A DNA stretch of 64,000 bases, taken from assembly GCA_027924645.1 (NCBI GenBank), contig BSBN01000860.1, positions 2,604,001 to 2,668,000 on the forward strand. Direction: 5' to 3'. The position numbers and the translations under genes are program-made. The notes below the pieces were generated by a model that saw only the letters and a list, made by a program, of their open reading frames with translations, was not told the origin of the DNA and made no database searches. Of the stretch, positions 1 to 11,546 are shown in pieces (positions within the stretch are counted from its first letter, which is position 1; the number at the start of each line of letters is the position of its first letter). This stretch comes from Cunninghamia lanceolata (taxonomy: Eukaryota > Streptophyta > Pinopsida > Cupressales > Cupressaceae).

Positions 1-3000
1 TGCAAATCTTCAAGAGCAAATTTGAGACCTTGAGGATAGCAGAGGATGAAGACATTGCTAGTTATATGCTTCGGGTGGAGGAAGTAGTTAATGGCATCAC
101 ATGTCTTGGTGGAGAAGTGAAAGAAGATGAGATTGTGAAGAAGGTTCTAAGATCTCTCCATAAATCTTATAGTCATAAGGTGTCTTCTATTGAGAAGTCT
201 AAGGGCTTGGATACCTATTCAGTAGATCAATTGTTTGGTGCTCTCATAGCCTTTGAAATGAGAGAGTTTGACAAAGATGCTCCAAAGAAGGAAGTAGCAT
301 TCAAAGTCAGTAAGAAGATAGGAGATAAAACAACTAATCAAGATGATGACCTTGATGAGGTAGAGGAAAATTTTGTGAGAAGATTGAAGAAGGGCACTGG
401 AAAATACAGAGGTAAGTTACCTTTCAAATGCTTCACTTGTGGGAGAATTGGTCATTTTACCTCTAAATGTCTTTTTAAAGAATTAAGGGATAGCAACAAA
501 AGAGAGAAGTTTAAAAGAAGTCTTTTTTCCATGGAGAACAGTTGTTCTTCAAAAGATGAGGATCATGATGATTCAAATGATGAAACACTTTTCATGGCCA
601 TGAAATTTGATGACAAAAAAGGTGATATTGGAAAATGTAAGAAGTCAAGTACCTTGCAAGCTGACAAAAATAATGAAAAGTCTATGGTTGTGTGGACTAT
701 TTTGCATGCAAGAGAAGAAGAAAATGCTTGGGTTATTGACAGTGGTTGCTCTAACCACGTGACTGGTGACAAGGGGAAGTTCATCAGTCTTAAGAAGTGG
801 AATGGTGGAGCTGACAAGTTTGGTGGTGATGAGTCAGCACAAATTTGTGGAAAGGGTGCTATAACTATTGATGGGAAGAAAAAAATTGAGGATGTCCTCT
901 ATGTCAAAGGGTTGAAGCATAATCTCCTCAGTGTTAGTCAGATGTGCAGTAAAGGATACAGTCTTACATTTCATGCCAAAGGTTGTGAGATCCGGAAGGC
1001 AAGGTCTAGAAGATTAGTTGCAGAAGGTACTAAGACATATGGAGATATCTATCATCTAAAGGAGGTAAATGGAAGAACCTGTTTATTGGTTCAATCTAGT
1101 GAGTGTTGGATGTGGCATAAGTAGTAGATGGTACACATCAACTTTGATAATATGGTAAATATCATCTCTACTCATGCGGTGAGAGATATGCCTAAGATGA
1201 CCAAGCTTGCAAACACATTATGCAAGGAATGTCAAATGGGAAAGTAGACAAAGACAAATTTCAAGAGCAAGGAGTGTTCTTCTACAATGCCATTAGAGCT
1301 GATTCGCACTAACCTATGTGGACCTACAAGAACAAAAAGTCAACAAGGTGAAAGGTATTTCATGTTGCATATTGATGATTACTCTAGAATGACTTGGATT
1401 AATTTTTTGAGAAAAAATCAGAAGCCTTTGATAAGTTCAAGATTTTCAAAGCAAAAGTTGAGAATGAAATGAGTGCTACAATCAAATGCTTAATATCTAA
1501 TAGAGGAGGTGAATTTACTTCAAATAAGTTTGAAAATTTTTGTGAAGATCATGGTATTAGGAGACATCTATCTGCTCCTAGGACCCCTCAACAAAATGGA
1601 ATAGTGGAGAGGAAGAATAGGACGGTGCAAGAGATAGCTGGGGCAGGGTTGAAAGATGCAAATCTATCTGATATGTATTGGAACAGTTCACAACATTGTC
1701 TACCTTCTTAACAGAGTACACTTGAGGTTCCATAGCACTAAGACTCCTTATGAACTATGGTATGGAAGACCTCCCATTGTTGGATGCTTCAGGATCTTTG
1801 GCAGCAAATGCTACATCAAGAGAGATGAAGAAGATCTTGGAAATTTTGATTAAAGGTGTGATAAAGAGATTTTTCTTGGTTACTCAACCAGAATCAACGC
1901 CTATAGATGCTACATCAAGAGATTGGGAAGGATGATTAAAAGAACAAATGTTACTTTAAGGTACATTCAAATATTTGTGTTAGATCTCACAAGAACCAAA
2001 GATTTGTGGATCTAATATACCTCCCTGCATTGAAGAAGAAGAAGAGGAGGAGGAGAAAGAAGAGAAGGAACAAGAATCATAAAAGACCCCTAAGACTCCA
2101 ACAAAGTGTGTTTAGAGGAATCATTCAGTAGATCAGATCATTGGGGATAAGAATGATGGTGTGTAAACTAGGAGAAGGCTTGTAAAAGCAAGTGAGCAAG
2201 TGAATTTGTTCTTACTGTCAAAGGTAGAGACCAAAACCTTTGCCAATGCTAGTAAAGATGATGAATGGTTGAAGGAAATGGAAGAAGAATTAAATCAAAT
2301 AGAAAAGAATCAGACATGGGAACTAGTTCCCAGACCAGTTGATAAGAATGTTATAGGAACAAAGTGGGTGTTTGGAATAAGTTGAATGAAGATGGTCAAG
2401 TTGTATGGAACAAAGCAAGATTGGTGTGTAAGGGATATTCACAAGTTGAAGGTATTAATTTTGAGGAGACTTTTGCTCTGGTAGCCAGGATGGAGGCAAT
2501 CAAGATGTTTCTTGCCTTTTCTGCTCACAAGAACTTCAAGGTCTATCAGATGGATGTCAAGTTAGCCTTCTTGAATGGTTATTTAGAGGAAGAGGTCTAC
2601 ATTGAGCAATCTGATGGTTTCTAGCTATCAGAAGATCCAGACATGGTGTGCAGACTCAAGAAATATTTGTATGGACTCAAGCAAGCTCCTAGATCTTGGT
2701 ATGCTCAGTTGGATAAGTACTTACTTTAGCAAGGTTTCAAGAAAGGTACTATAGATAGTAATCTTTACATTAAGGTAGAGGAAGACAAGATTTTGATAGT
2801 TGTTGTATATGTTGATGACATCATCTTTGGTGGAAATGATAATATGTGTAAGAGGTTTGCAGAAGAGATACAAAAAGAGTTTGAGATGTCTATGATTGGT
2901 GAGTTGTATTTCTTCCTTGCGCTTCAAATTGCTCAACTAGATGATGGTATCTTTATTTCTCAAGGTAAGAATGTTAGAGAGATGTTGAAGAAATTTGGCA

Positions 3001-3758
3001 TGGAGGATTCCAAACCAGTAAGTACTCCTATGGTTACTGGTTGTCACTTGAGAAAGGCTAATGAGTCACCTGAGATTGATCAAACTCTTTATAGATCTAT
3101 GATTGGAGGATTATTGTACTTAACTACTTCTAGACTTGATATTATGCATGCAGTATGTTTGGTTTCCAGATATCAAGCTAATCCTAAGAAAACTCATGAG
3201 AAGGCAGTAAAAAGAATATTTAGATATTTGAAGGGAACTCTGGATTATGGCTTATGGTATCCAAGAGGTAATTACTTTGATCTGAGTGCTTACACTAATG
3301 TTGATTGGGTTGGTTATGTTGATGATAGAAGAAGTACAAGTAGTGGTGCTTTCTTTATAGGAAGCATATTGGTTTCATGGCATAGTAAGAAACAAGATTA
3401 AGTATCTTTTTCAACTGTAGAGGTAGAGCATATTGTTGCAACATCTTATTGTACACAAGTTTTGTGGATGAAGAAAACATTGAAGGATATCAAGATACAT
3501 TATGATGAGCATATTCCTATTTTATGTGATAATACAAGTGCTATCAATATTTCCAAGAATCTAGTGATGCATTTTAGAACAAAGCATATATCAATTAGGG
3601 ATCACTTTTTGAGAGAGAAGGTTGTAGAAGAAGTGAAGTTGGAATATGTCTCAACAAAGGATTAGATTGCAGATATTTTCACAAATGCTCTTGCAAAGGA
3701 TACTTTTGAGTATCTCCAGCAGAAGTTAGGGGTAATTGCCTCTCCCTATTCTTGCTAG
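1..3758 (+). pseudogene. Element A: Ty1/copia gag-pol polyprotein, 5' end cut by window, broken
   Basis: The reading frame enters at base 3 and ends at a stop at 3756-3758. Domain order is that of copia: Gag (UBN2-like) with a CCHC knuckle at 429-470, protease with DSG near 735-750, GAG-pre-integrase near 1110-1250, integrase core 1287-1700, RT about 2200-3000 with YVDD at 2808-2819, and RNase H to the end. Damage: stops at 1122-1127 (two in a row), 1245, 1851, 2622, 2727, 3399 and near 3663; frameshifts near 1420, 1685 and 2370. The second integrase Asp is Asn (SNRGGE where C has SDRGGE), and the first RNase H Asp looks replaced (YTNVDW against YTDVDW). It cannot make active enzymes. It is a relative of C and D. 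Family assignment is secure; the exact clade is not. Confidence 0.93.
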
Positions 3759-4025
3759 ATGCATAGTTGGTGCATCTATCCAAGGGGAGTAATTCATGCT
3801 ATATCTTTTTCCTAGACTGACGGTGGCTACCTCTCAGGGGGAGCCTATTAGTTGCTTCAACAAAGAGTGTGTGTACATCAAAGGGGGAGAAGGTTGAAAA
3901 GGAGGAAATGTGCACCTTAGGAGGAGATTTTGTGCCCTAAGGAGGAGAAGCCTTTTCCCTTTGTCCTTTATGTCAAAGGGGGAGAATGAGCAGGTGTGTG
4001 TTGCCATCAATGTCAAAGGGGAGAT
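3759..4025 (+). other. Element A 3' untranslated stretch and polypurine tract
   Basis: No protein-coding signal. It carries repeated 'TCAAAGGGGGAGA' phrases and ends in a polypurine tract at 4011-4025, directly before the 3' LTR. The same phrase precedes the 3' LTR in B, C, D and E. The text CCATCAATG just upstream is one arm of a predicted stem whose other arm is in U3. Confidence 0.75.
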
Positions 4026-4320
4026 TATTGCACATATGTTACCTAAGGTTGTCACTGATGTCAACACTCTGTTTGGGTTGTCATTGATTCTTATGTTGAT
4101 GGTATACTATGATGGTGTGATAATAGTGATGTTGTTGATGTTCATGGTTGGATGTCATGCCTTGTTTAATGTCAATTAAAGTTGTATTGAGTATGTTTGT
4201 TGTCAGTATAGGTGATATCATGATGATATATTAAGATGAGAATTAGAAGCATTAAGATGAGGATTACCAGTATCAATATGAGGATTATAAGTAATGCTGA
4301 TGTTCCTAAGGAAATATGTG

Positions 4321-6703
4321 TTGCTACAAGGAGGCTCTAGTCTCCAGATGTTGGTGAAGGTTTATGCTACAAGAAGTTGCCTTGAAGACTGATTGGGGGA
4401 ATGCTCTGCATTCCTCCACCTTTGAAGATATAGTCATGTGGTTTAGAAGTTAATTTTAGTGTGTTGTGAAGGTCCTACATTCAAAGTTTCATATCATTTG
4501 TCCCTCTACATAGAAAGTTGTAAGTGACAGAGTGCAGGACTGTATTGTCCAATGGCTAGTTTCAGTGTCTGTTGGCTTACACCAACTTGTTGTAAGTGGT
4601 GAATTGGCTGGTGCAGAATGATCCTAAGGATCTTGTGATGTTTCTTGTTGCTCTACAAGGTGTTTTTTGGTTTCTCTAGAATAGGCTCTGGTATGGAATG
4701 AAGGTGTTGCTAGGTTATGCTTTTGCATGGCCAACTGAGGTATGTTGAAGGGTGCGCCAAAAAGTTTTTGTTGTGTGGAGTTCAAGGAGTGTTTGGAGAT
4801 ATTGTATGGGTCATTCCAACTCATCTGGGAGAATCACAAGTAATGTTTAATCTTCCATGAGTACCGCCAAGTTGTAATGGCTGACATGCTACAAGCTTCA
4901 TATTTTCTTTCTTAAAGTTGACCTCTTTCAAATTTGTGAAGCGTGTGGATGTTATTAATTGAAGGCTAATGTTGTGAAGGATGTTTAGGACCAATTAAGC
5001 GTGTGTTGGAATCCACAAGTTGTGTTATTCTTCCTGGTGTTGCGTGTAGTTCATTTTAGGGCTTGCCCTCTACACGTTTCATGTTGTTTGATCTTTGGCC
5101 GACTTGTAATTGTAATATTCTTGTTTTCTTTGGCCGACATGCAAAGAAATCAATGTAATATCACATATATATTGTAAACCTAGGTTATCTAGGTGATGTG
5201 TGATTGGGAGTGTGAGTGTAAGAAGTCAAATGTGGATATGTAATGCATTATGATGTGCAACTGAAAGAGAAAGAGAAAAAGTAATAGATCCTATCCAAAT
5301 TCATCTTGAAGATTTTTTTGAGACAGAAGGGAAGTGAAGAGTGTACCTAACTGATATGCTAGAGGTGGTGAGCCAAAGGGAAAACCTCTTGAAGGCTAAA
5401 AGCAGTGAGTCAGTAAGTTGTAGAGAAGACATTTGAAGAAATTGTAGAAGTTGTCAAAGTAGAAATGCAATCATCAAAAGAGGAGTGAAAAAGCAAGCTC
5501 TGGTCTCTAGATGTTGCTACAAGGAGGCTCTGGTCTCCAGATGTTGGTGAAGGTTTCTGCTGCAGGAAGTTGCCTTGAAGACTGATTAGGAGAATGCTCT
5601 ACATTCCTCCACCTTTGAAGATACGATCATGTGGTTGAGAAGTTAAGTTCAGTGTGTTGTGAAGGTGTTACATTAAAATTTTCATATCATTTGTCCCTCC
5701 GTAGAGAAAGTTGTAAGTGACAGAGTGCAAGACTGTATTATCTGATGGCTAGTTTCAGTGTTTGTTGTCTTGCACCAACTTGTTTTTGTATGAAGTGGTT
5801 AATTGGCTGTGGAGAATGATCCTAAGGATCTTGTGATGTTTCCTATTGCTCCACAAGGTGTTTTATGGTTTCTCCGGAACATGTTGTGGTCCAGAATGAA
5901 GATGTTGTTGGGTTATGCTTTTGCCTAGTAGACTGGGGTATGTTGAAGGTGTGTGCCACAAAGTCTTTATTGTGTGGAGTTCAAGAAGTGTTTAGAGATG
6001 TTGTATGGGTCATGCTAACTCATTTGGGAGAAGCACAAGTAATGTTTAATCTTCTATGAGTATCGCCAAGTTGTAATGGCCGACATGCTACAAGCTTCAT
6101 ATTTTCTTGCTTAAGGTTGACCTATTTCAAATGTGTGAAGCGTGCAGATGTTATTCTTTGAAGGATGATGATGTGAAGGATGTTTAGGACTAGGTTAAGC
6201 ATGTGTTGGAATCTACAAGGTGTTTTCCTCTTCCTGGTGTTGCATGTAGTTCATTTTAAGGCTTGCCCTCTACACATTTCATGTTGTTTGATCTTTGGCT
6301 GACTTGTAATTGTAATATTCTTGTTGTCTTCGGCCAACATGCAAAGTAAGCAATGTAATATCATGTATATATTGTAAACTTAGTTGATCTAGGTCAGATG
6401 TGATTGCGAGTGTGAGTGTAAGAAGTCAAAAGTGGATAAATGCATTAAATGATGTGTGATTGAAAGAGAAAGAGCAGAAGTAATAGATCATGTCTAGATT
6501 CATCTTGAAGATATTTTTGAGACAAAAGGGAAGTGAAGAGTGTGCCTAACTGATTGTTGGAGGCAGTGAGCCAAAGGCAAAACTTCTTGAAGGCTAAAAT
6601 CAATGAGTCAGTAAGCAGAGAAGAAATTTGAAGAAATTGAAGAAATTGCAAAAGTTGTCAAAGTAGAAGTGCAATCATCAAAAGAGGAGTGAAAAAGCAG
6701 AAT
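4321..6703 (+). repeat. 1.19 kb direct tandem duplication inside the A LTR
   Basis: Unit 1 (4321-5512) and unit 2 (5513 to about 6703) align base for base with an offset of 1192. Both open with TTGCTACAAGGAGGCTCT, and both contain the same CCTTGAAGACTGATT and GATCCTAAGGATCTTGTG passages. At the join, a short copy of the GCTCTGGTCTCTAGATG text from the start of the unit is repeated, as expected of unequal exchange or template switching at microhomology. The copies differ at many bases, so the duplication is old. I see no coding in either unit. Confidence 0.88.
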
Positions 6704-7119
6704 TACAATCATCAAAAGGATTGAGCCTCATTGTCAGATTCAGTAGAAGGACTGTCATGCTGTAATCTTTTCTAAGTTTGTTCTTAGTTTAGGGAGTATT
6801 TGTTTCCTTGGGTTGAATCCCTAAAACAAAGTTTGCAAGGAGTTGTAGCTTCCTTGGGAGTGACCCTAAAACCTTTCTACAGGGAGTAGTAGCTTCCTTG
6901 GGTTGTAGCCCTAAAATAAAGTTGTAACTATGATTCTTGTGTGAGGCTAGATTAGGACATTAGCTCCTAACAGCTTTTCTCACCATGGTTTTTCCCCTTT
7001 GGGGATTTCCACATATATCTGGTGTTATGTGGTATTGTGCATTACGTTGATCTTTTATGTTTTTGTTAATGATGTAAAGATTAAGTTTTAGTTTGCTCTA
7101 GAGGATTTGAGACTTGTTT

Positions 7120-7150
7120 GAATACTGATTCCTCCCCTCTCTCAGTATTC
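7120..7150 (+). other. Predicted U5 hairpin of element A
   Basis: GAATACTGA (7120-7128) pairs perfectly with TCAGTATTC (7142-7150) around a C-rich loop, 16 bases before the LTR end. Elements B, C, E and G have the same stem with different but compensating base pairs (see findings). Confidence 0.7.
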
Positions 7151-7166
7151 TGGTATACGTTAAACA

Positions 7167-7456
7167 ATTTTGGCCAATAGACAGGAGTGGGTAGGCTCCT
7201 CTACACTTTGAGCTCAACTTAGACTCTAGAGGGATATTCCAAGGGATATACCTTAGCAGGTATTGACTTTTAAATTAGATGAACAACGAAGAACAAGAGG
7301 AAAACCAAACCCAAATCATTTTCTTGGCCCCAAAGGTTGTCATTGGACCAAGAATAACTGCTTGTCATAAAAACCCCTATATAGCTGATGAAAACAATCC
7401 TACAAAATGAGGATGCTTATGGAACTACTGCTGTGTCTAAATATTTTAATATAAAG
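7167..7456. repeat. Old repeat flank between A and X1
   Basis: No gene. The stretch from about 7167 to 7430 matches 31098-31330 in the same orientation, including ACAGGAGTGGGTAG and GAGGGATATTCCAAGG. It is probably the sequence into which A and X1 inserted. ATTTT at 7167-7171 is the candidate right-hand target duplication of A. Confidence 0.6.
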
Positions 7457-7531
7457 TGTAGACAACTGAAAGTGTCTCGACCCTTTAACCATTTTCCTAC
7501 ATCCTGACATTACCAACTTAACCCTTTCACC

Positions 7532-8025
7532 AATTAATTAAATAAAAATCATAATTATTTAATTAATTAACCCAAGTCATCCATGACCATCTACCCTTAG
7601 CTATTTATCCCTAATCCACCCTTAGCAATGAATTAATTTAATTAATTTAGCACTACACCTCACAACTTCATTCCAATTACTTAAATAAATATTTCTAATA
7701 TTTATTTGGTTAATTTATCCACTTTCCTAATCTTGATTAATTAGATAAATCATGTTTATTCAATTAATTTACCCTGTCCTATAGCTTGAACATACTCTAA
7801 TTGAATAAATACTAATTATTTAATTAGCTACTCTAGCCTACATGACCCCTAGACCAAAATTAATTAAATAAATCATTATTTAATTAATTTTAACCCTTGA
7901 TTAACCCATCCACTAATTTTATCCATCGATATTAATTAAGTTAATCCCTTGATTAACTTGGTCAAAGCTTGATTAACACACATTCCCACACCATTTGAAT
8001 AAAATGAATTTTTTTTATTCAAATG
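7532..8025 (+). repeat. Cluster of AT-rich palindromic hairpins in the X1 LTR
   Basis: At least six inverted repeats lie in about 500 bp. Three are perfect: 7532-7545 with 7555-7568 (14 bp), 7857-7871 with 7876-7890 (15 bp), and 7992-8004 with 8013-8025 (13 bp). Imperfect ones lie near 7680, 7735 and 7800. They share a TTAAATAA core and are separated by non-palindromic spacers. Confidence 0.8.
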
Positions 8026-8355
8026 GGTCACATGACCCTTACACATCATCTTTCCCTTTTATGTTAGAGCTCTTTTTCATGAAATGAGAGCTCACACATG
8101 TGACTGCTAAATGCATCCATGTGTCACATGACTCCCGCATTCACCCATAAAATAGAATTTTCAATTCCACCTCCTCCCAACAAAACTAATTTTGTATTCC
8201 TCACTTGTCATAATCTTCATTTAATGCAAATCCCCTCCCCATGTGAATTTAAAATTCACTTTTATTCTCAACCCTTCAATCTTGTTGATGAGATCTCAAC
8301 CCTTCATCCTATCCTCTCATCTCCACCATTGGATCAAAATTCCCCTCAATTTTCC

Positions 8356-8363
8356 TATAAATA
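8356..8363 (+). promoter_or_regulatory. TATA-like box in the X1 LTR
   Basis: TATAAATA lies about 300 bases before the LTR end, a usual place for the LTR Pol II promoter. The inverted X2 LTR keeps the corresponding text near 28003-28014. Assigned by motif and position only. Confidence 0.5.
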
Positions 8364-8652
8364 CAACCCTATTCAAGCCATTTTGATCATCTCATTTCAA
8401 GTAAACTTATTATGCCAAAATAGCCTCTCATCTCCTTCCATCATACCATCCTTATGCTAAAACTTTGTGTTGAAATTTGTGATAGCATTCCACATATCCT
8501 CATTGCATTTGGGTAAAGCTAAGAGATTTTGGGTGTAAGCTCTTCCACCTTATCTAGGAGTGAGGAGATTCAAGGGCTTCTTGGAAGGTATAAAATCTTG
8601 TTTTTGAGTTCTTTTTAGTTGTTTTATGTCCTTGAACATTTTCGCATCTTCA

Positions 8653-8673
8653 TTTGGCACTCCTAGTGGGACC
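8653..8673 (+). other. X1 primer binding site
   Basis: TTTGGCACTCCTAGTGGGAC directly follows the LTR end CA. It resembles the TTTGGCACGCCCGGTGG type common in plant gypsy elements, with two apparent C to T type changes. The tRNA partner was not determined. Confidence 0.65.
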
Positions 8674-8729
8674 CCCTAGTCCTAAGCTAATGTTTTTGTG
8701 AGTTTTTGTGAAGGTTTTCAATGTGCAAG

Positions 8730-9460
8730 TCTAGTTTAGCACTATTAAGGCTCACAGTCACACTATTGGCTTACAGTTTAGCACTATCAGGCTCTGATTC
8801 AGTGCTATCAAGCTCTGGTTTAGTGCTATTGGGGTCTGTTTCAATGCCACTTTTGCATGATAGTTCAAATGTTTTTAGGCCTACTGACATTTTATCTTTA
8901 GTTTTTGTGTTAATCATCAACTGCAAGTTAGGGCTCTCAAGTTTTTGATAGGGTTCTGAGTCTTAAGAAGCTCCATTATCACTTTGCTATCATGTTTTAG
9001 AAGGAGCACTTAGGTTTAGCTCTGGTCTTGCATATCTAACATAAACATCTCTATTTTTATTACTGATAATCTATTGTTGAACACCCTTGACTAACCTTGC
9101 AAGATCCTAATAGTTTATTTCATCATTTTGTGCAAGATAAGTTGTTGTTTTTGTGCAGGTTTGTTGGTTTTTCTACGGATTAGTGCTATCAAGACCCAGA
9201 ATAATGTCACTTGTTTCTGGATAGGTAATAGACAGGTATAAGTCTTTTTTTTCTGTTTTAGCTCTCTTGGTGCTTATTTTAGCATTATTATTCTTTGTTG
9301 TAATGTCTCTATTTTAGTGCTATCAACCCATCTATTAGCACTATTAGCATATTTGTTAACATTATTGTTTTCAATTTCAGCACTATATGCAGACTATTTA
9401 GTGCTATTAGTCTAACTATTAGTGCTATCTATCTCTGTTTTAGCACTATTTTTCTGACAA
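8730..9460 (+). repeat. X1 leader: array of TTAG-YR-CTAT motifs
   Basis: About fourteen copies of TTAGCACTAT, TTAGTGCTAT or close variants in 730 bp (for example 8737, 8778, 8800, 8821, 9181, 9313, 9331, 9401, 9442), all in the same direction. The array resumes after the B insertion at 18190-18370, and a denser version sits at 29455-29921. The reading frame through 8721-8948 only reflects the repeat and is not a credible gene. Confidence 0.75.
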
Positions 9461-10346
9461 AGGTACAGGTCTATGTAGGGGTCTGACTGGTTTATGCAGG
9501 TATCAAGAAAGTTTATCTAAGATCAATTTCTCAAACTACTAACTAATTTGGTGCAGGATCGCATGCCAAAGTTGTCTTTTTACCACTAGTTTAGTTGCAC
9601 ATAATTAGTTTAGTTGGTAATTAACCATTGTTTGTCGTGTTTGGTTTGCAATTAGATGTATTCTCTCCCCTCGCACCTTAGGATGATCTTGGTGATCAAA
9701 AGTCTACTTGAAAACATCTTGTATTTCTTTTTAGTGTTATCCCGAAGGGGTTATCCTTTTGCGTATGCTCTTCCCTTGCACCTAGTGCGATCTTGGGTGA
9801 TCAAAAGCAAGGGATAATTATATCTTTAGAGGCCTGCTTGGGGATTTCATCACCCCAAGGGATGACCTCAACCACGTGTACCAACGAGGTATATCAAAGG
9901 GGAGAGAAGGAAACTTGTATCCAAATCTAGTCACGTTGGGATAGTCTTGGGGCCTTGGGTGATTCTAGACACAAGGTGAAGTGGCTTGCCACATCCCATC
10001 AATGAACTAGTGTTTAGGGTTTGGGGCCTCATGTACTTTTTGTATGAAGAGTACTCCCTAGAAGCTTGTACTATCCTAGTTTAAGACCTCTCAGTAGTCA
10101 TACCTTGTGGCGCACCGCTGCAGTAGGAGGGAAAGATTTCTCACCATACCACTATACTTGAGATAGAGTCTACTTTGGGCAAGACAAAAGTCTCCAAGGT
10201 AAGGGGGTAAGGTGGTCCATGACCTTATTTTCCCTATCTATCCAAGCTATGGCATGAAGGTATTGATGGGGGTGGGAATCTTGGTTCACTTTTGAGTTAA
10301 GGTTGACCCATGACCATTTTGTGAGGTCTACAAGGTATGACACTTA
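9461..10346 (+). other. X1 leader, no gene
   Basis: No sustained open frame and no recognised domain. Two related phrases (CCTTAGGATGATCTTGGTGA near 9677 and a diverged copy near 9786) suggest internal duplication. I read this as untranslated leader of X1 before the B insertion. Confidence 0.5.
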
Positions 10347-11478
10347 TGTTGGCAAGAGACACTGCTATGCATGACAAGTGTTGTCATTGATGGCAACTAA
10401 GTCTATCCTACATATCCACATTACATGATTTGTTCATACCAAAAGTTAGAGTGAGGATTTGTCTAAGTCCGGATAGTCAGAAATAGAGCATGTGACAGGA
10501 TCCAGTATCTTGGTCCTGATCTCTTTGGTGGTAAATCACAGTGTGCTACGAATCTGAGGAGTGATAAGGATTGTTAGGACTATCTAAATCTAGAAGTATA
10601 GCCTCTGATGATTAAGGATTCAAAAGATATAAGCATCTAACTATCGGGTTCTAATTAGTCAGTACAATCAGAAAAAGAACAGGTTGACCTAGCATTTGAT
10701 CTTGGTCTGCATGAAGAAAAGTTGTTGGTTAAGCAATTTATGATAACCAGTGGTATTGGCCAACATGATTGATGATTTGAGAATACAAGTTTTTGGTCCG
10801 CATTGTTGTTTGTGTATGGATTTAGCTGACAGAGCAGAATTCTTAATAAATGTTCTAAGTTTTCTTGATGCTAACTATAATTGATTGACTCTCTTGATGC
10901 AGATATATATAGCTGATGGATTCAAACGTGTTGATGCATGATTGTGATGATATGATGGAGTAAGTGTGAAAAAGGTAGGAAGAAGAGCAAAGATAAGGAT
11001 CTAAACCCATATTATGGCCGAAGAGTGAAACAGGGCAAAGTAAGGATGAATTGTGTAAGATCAGTATTCTGTGCTTAACTAGAACTAAATTTCTGCATTG
11101 GTAGATGATATTCATCAGTTCAAACATTTTGTATTCTTCTTGTAATCATTTTTGTAGGCAGTGAGCCTCTTGGAGCAATGAGCTCTGGGCAGTGCGCCCT
11201 GAAGGCATGTGCCTTCCCCATTTGTAATACTTTTTAATAGAGTATAATTTCTTATGGGTTAACCCCCACTGTGACTTTTCCATTAACCGGGTTTCCACGT
11301 AAAAATCCTAGTGTTATGTGTGTTGATTATGTTTCTGCTCATGTGTTGTTGATTTATGCTTTCATGGTTATATCATTAATTTGTTAATAAGTGACAAAGA
11401 AGATAAATTGTTGCAAGTATCAAAATTTTGAAGACAATTGATTCACCCCCCTCTCTGTTGTCTGCCCTAATTCCAACA
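10347..11478 (+). repeat. Element B 5' LTR
   Basis: Starts TGTTGG and ends CCAACA. Contains a GATATATATAG TATA-like stretch near 10903 and the R/U5 text GGCAGTGAGCCTCTTGG shared with the C and D LTRs. The last 46 bases hold a weakened copy of the U5 hairpin (11433-11441 with 11454-11462). Confidence 0.88.
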
Positions 11479-11493
11479 ATTGGTATCAAAGTC
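11479..11493 (+). other. Element B primer binding site (iMet type, mutated)
   Basis: ATTGGTATCAAAGTC sits exactly after the LTR. It is the TGGTATCAGAGC complement of the initiator tRNA-Met 3' end with G to A and C to T type changes. Confidence 0.8.
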
Positions 11494-11546
11494 AAGTTCC
11501 TTGGAAGAAGCCTAACAGCTTGAGGAAGATCTAGGAAGGAGTTTCG

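Larger units (their letters stand above)
4026..7166 (+). repeat. Element A 3' LTR, about 3.1 kb
   Basis: It starts right after the PPT with TATTGCACATATG, matching the TGTTGCAAATATG start of element C with the first G mutated to A, and ends in AAACA. The last 200 bp match the R/U5 part of the C, D and B LTRs (CACCATGGTTTTTCCC, then TTTCCACAT). It is over twice the length of the C or D LTR, partly because of a 1.19 kb tandem duplication. The 5' LTR lies outside the window, so the boundaries rest on comparison with C and D. Confidence 0.78.
7457..8652 (+). repeat. X1 5' LTR (Ty3/gypsy-like)
   Basis: It begins TGTAGACAACTG and ends ATCTTCA, immediately followed by a gypsy-type primer site. An inverted, diverged copy lies at 27743-28930 (X2). 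The first half is AT-rich with strong palindromes. A TATA-like box is at 8356-8363. No matching 3' LTR in + orientation is in the window. Confidence 0.8.

Noticed and set aside
3910..4179. 89-codon frame at the A PPT/LTR junction
   Set aside because: Crosses the PPT and LTR border, so it is not a gene.
8119..8460. 113-codon open frame in the X1 LTR
   Set aside because: Lies wholly inside the LTR, is Ser/Pro/Phe-rich from pyrimidine composition, and the inverted X2 LTR keeps only a frame-disturbed version.
8721..8948. Open frame rich in Leu/Ser
   Set aside because: It is translation of the TTAGCACTAT repeat array, with no independent codon signal.
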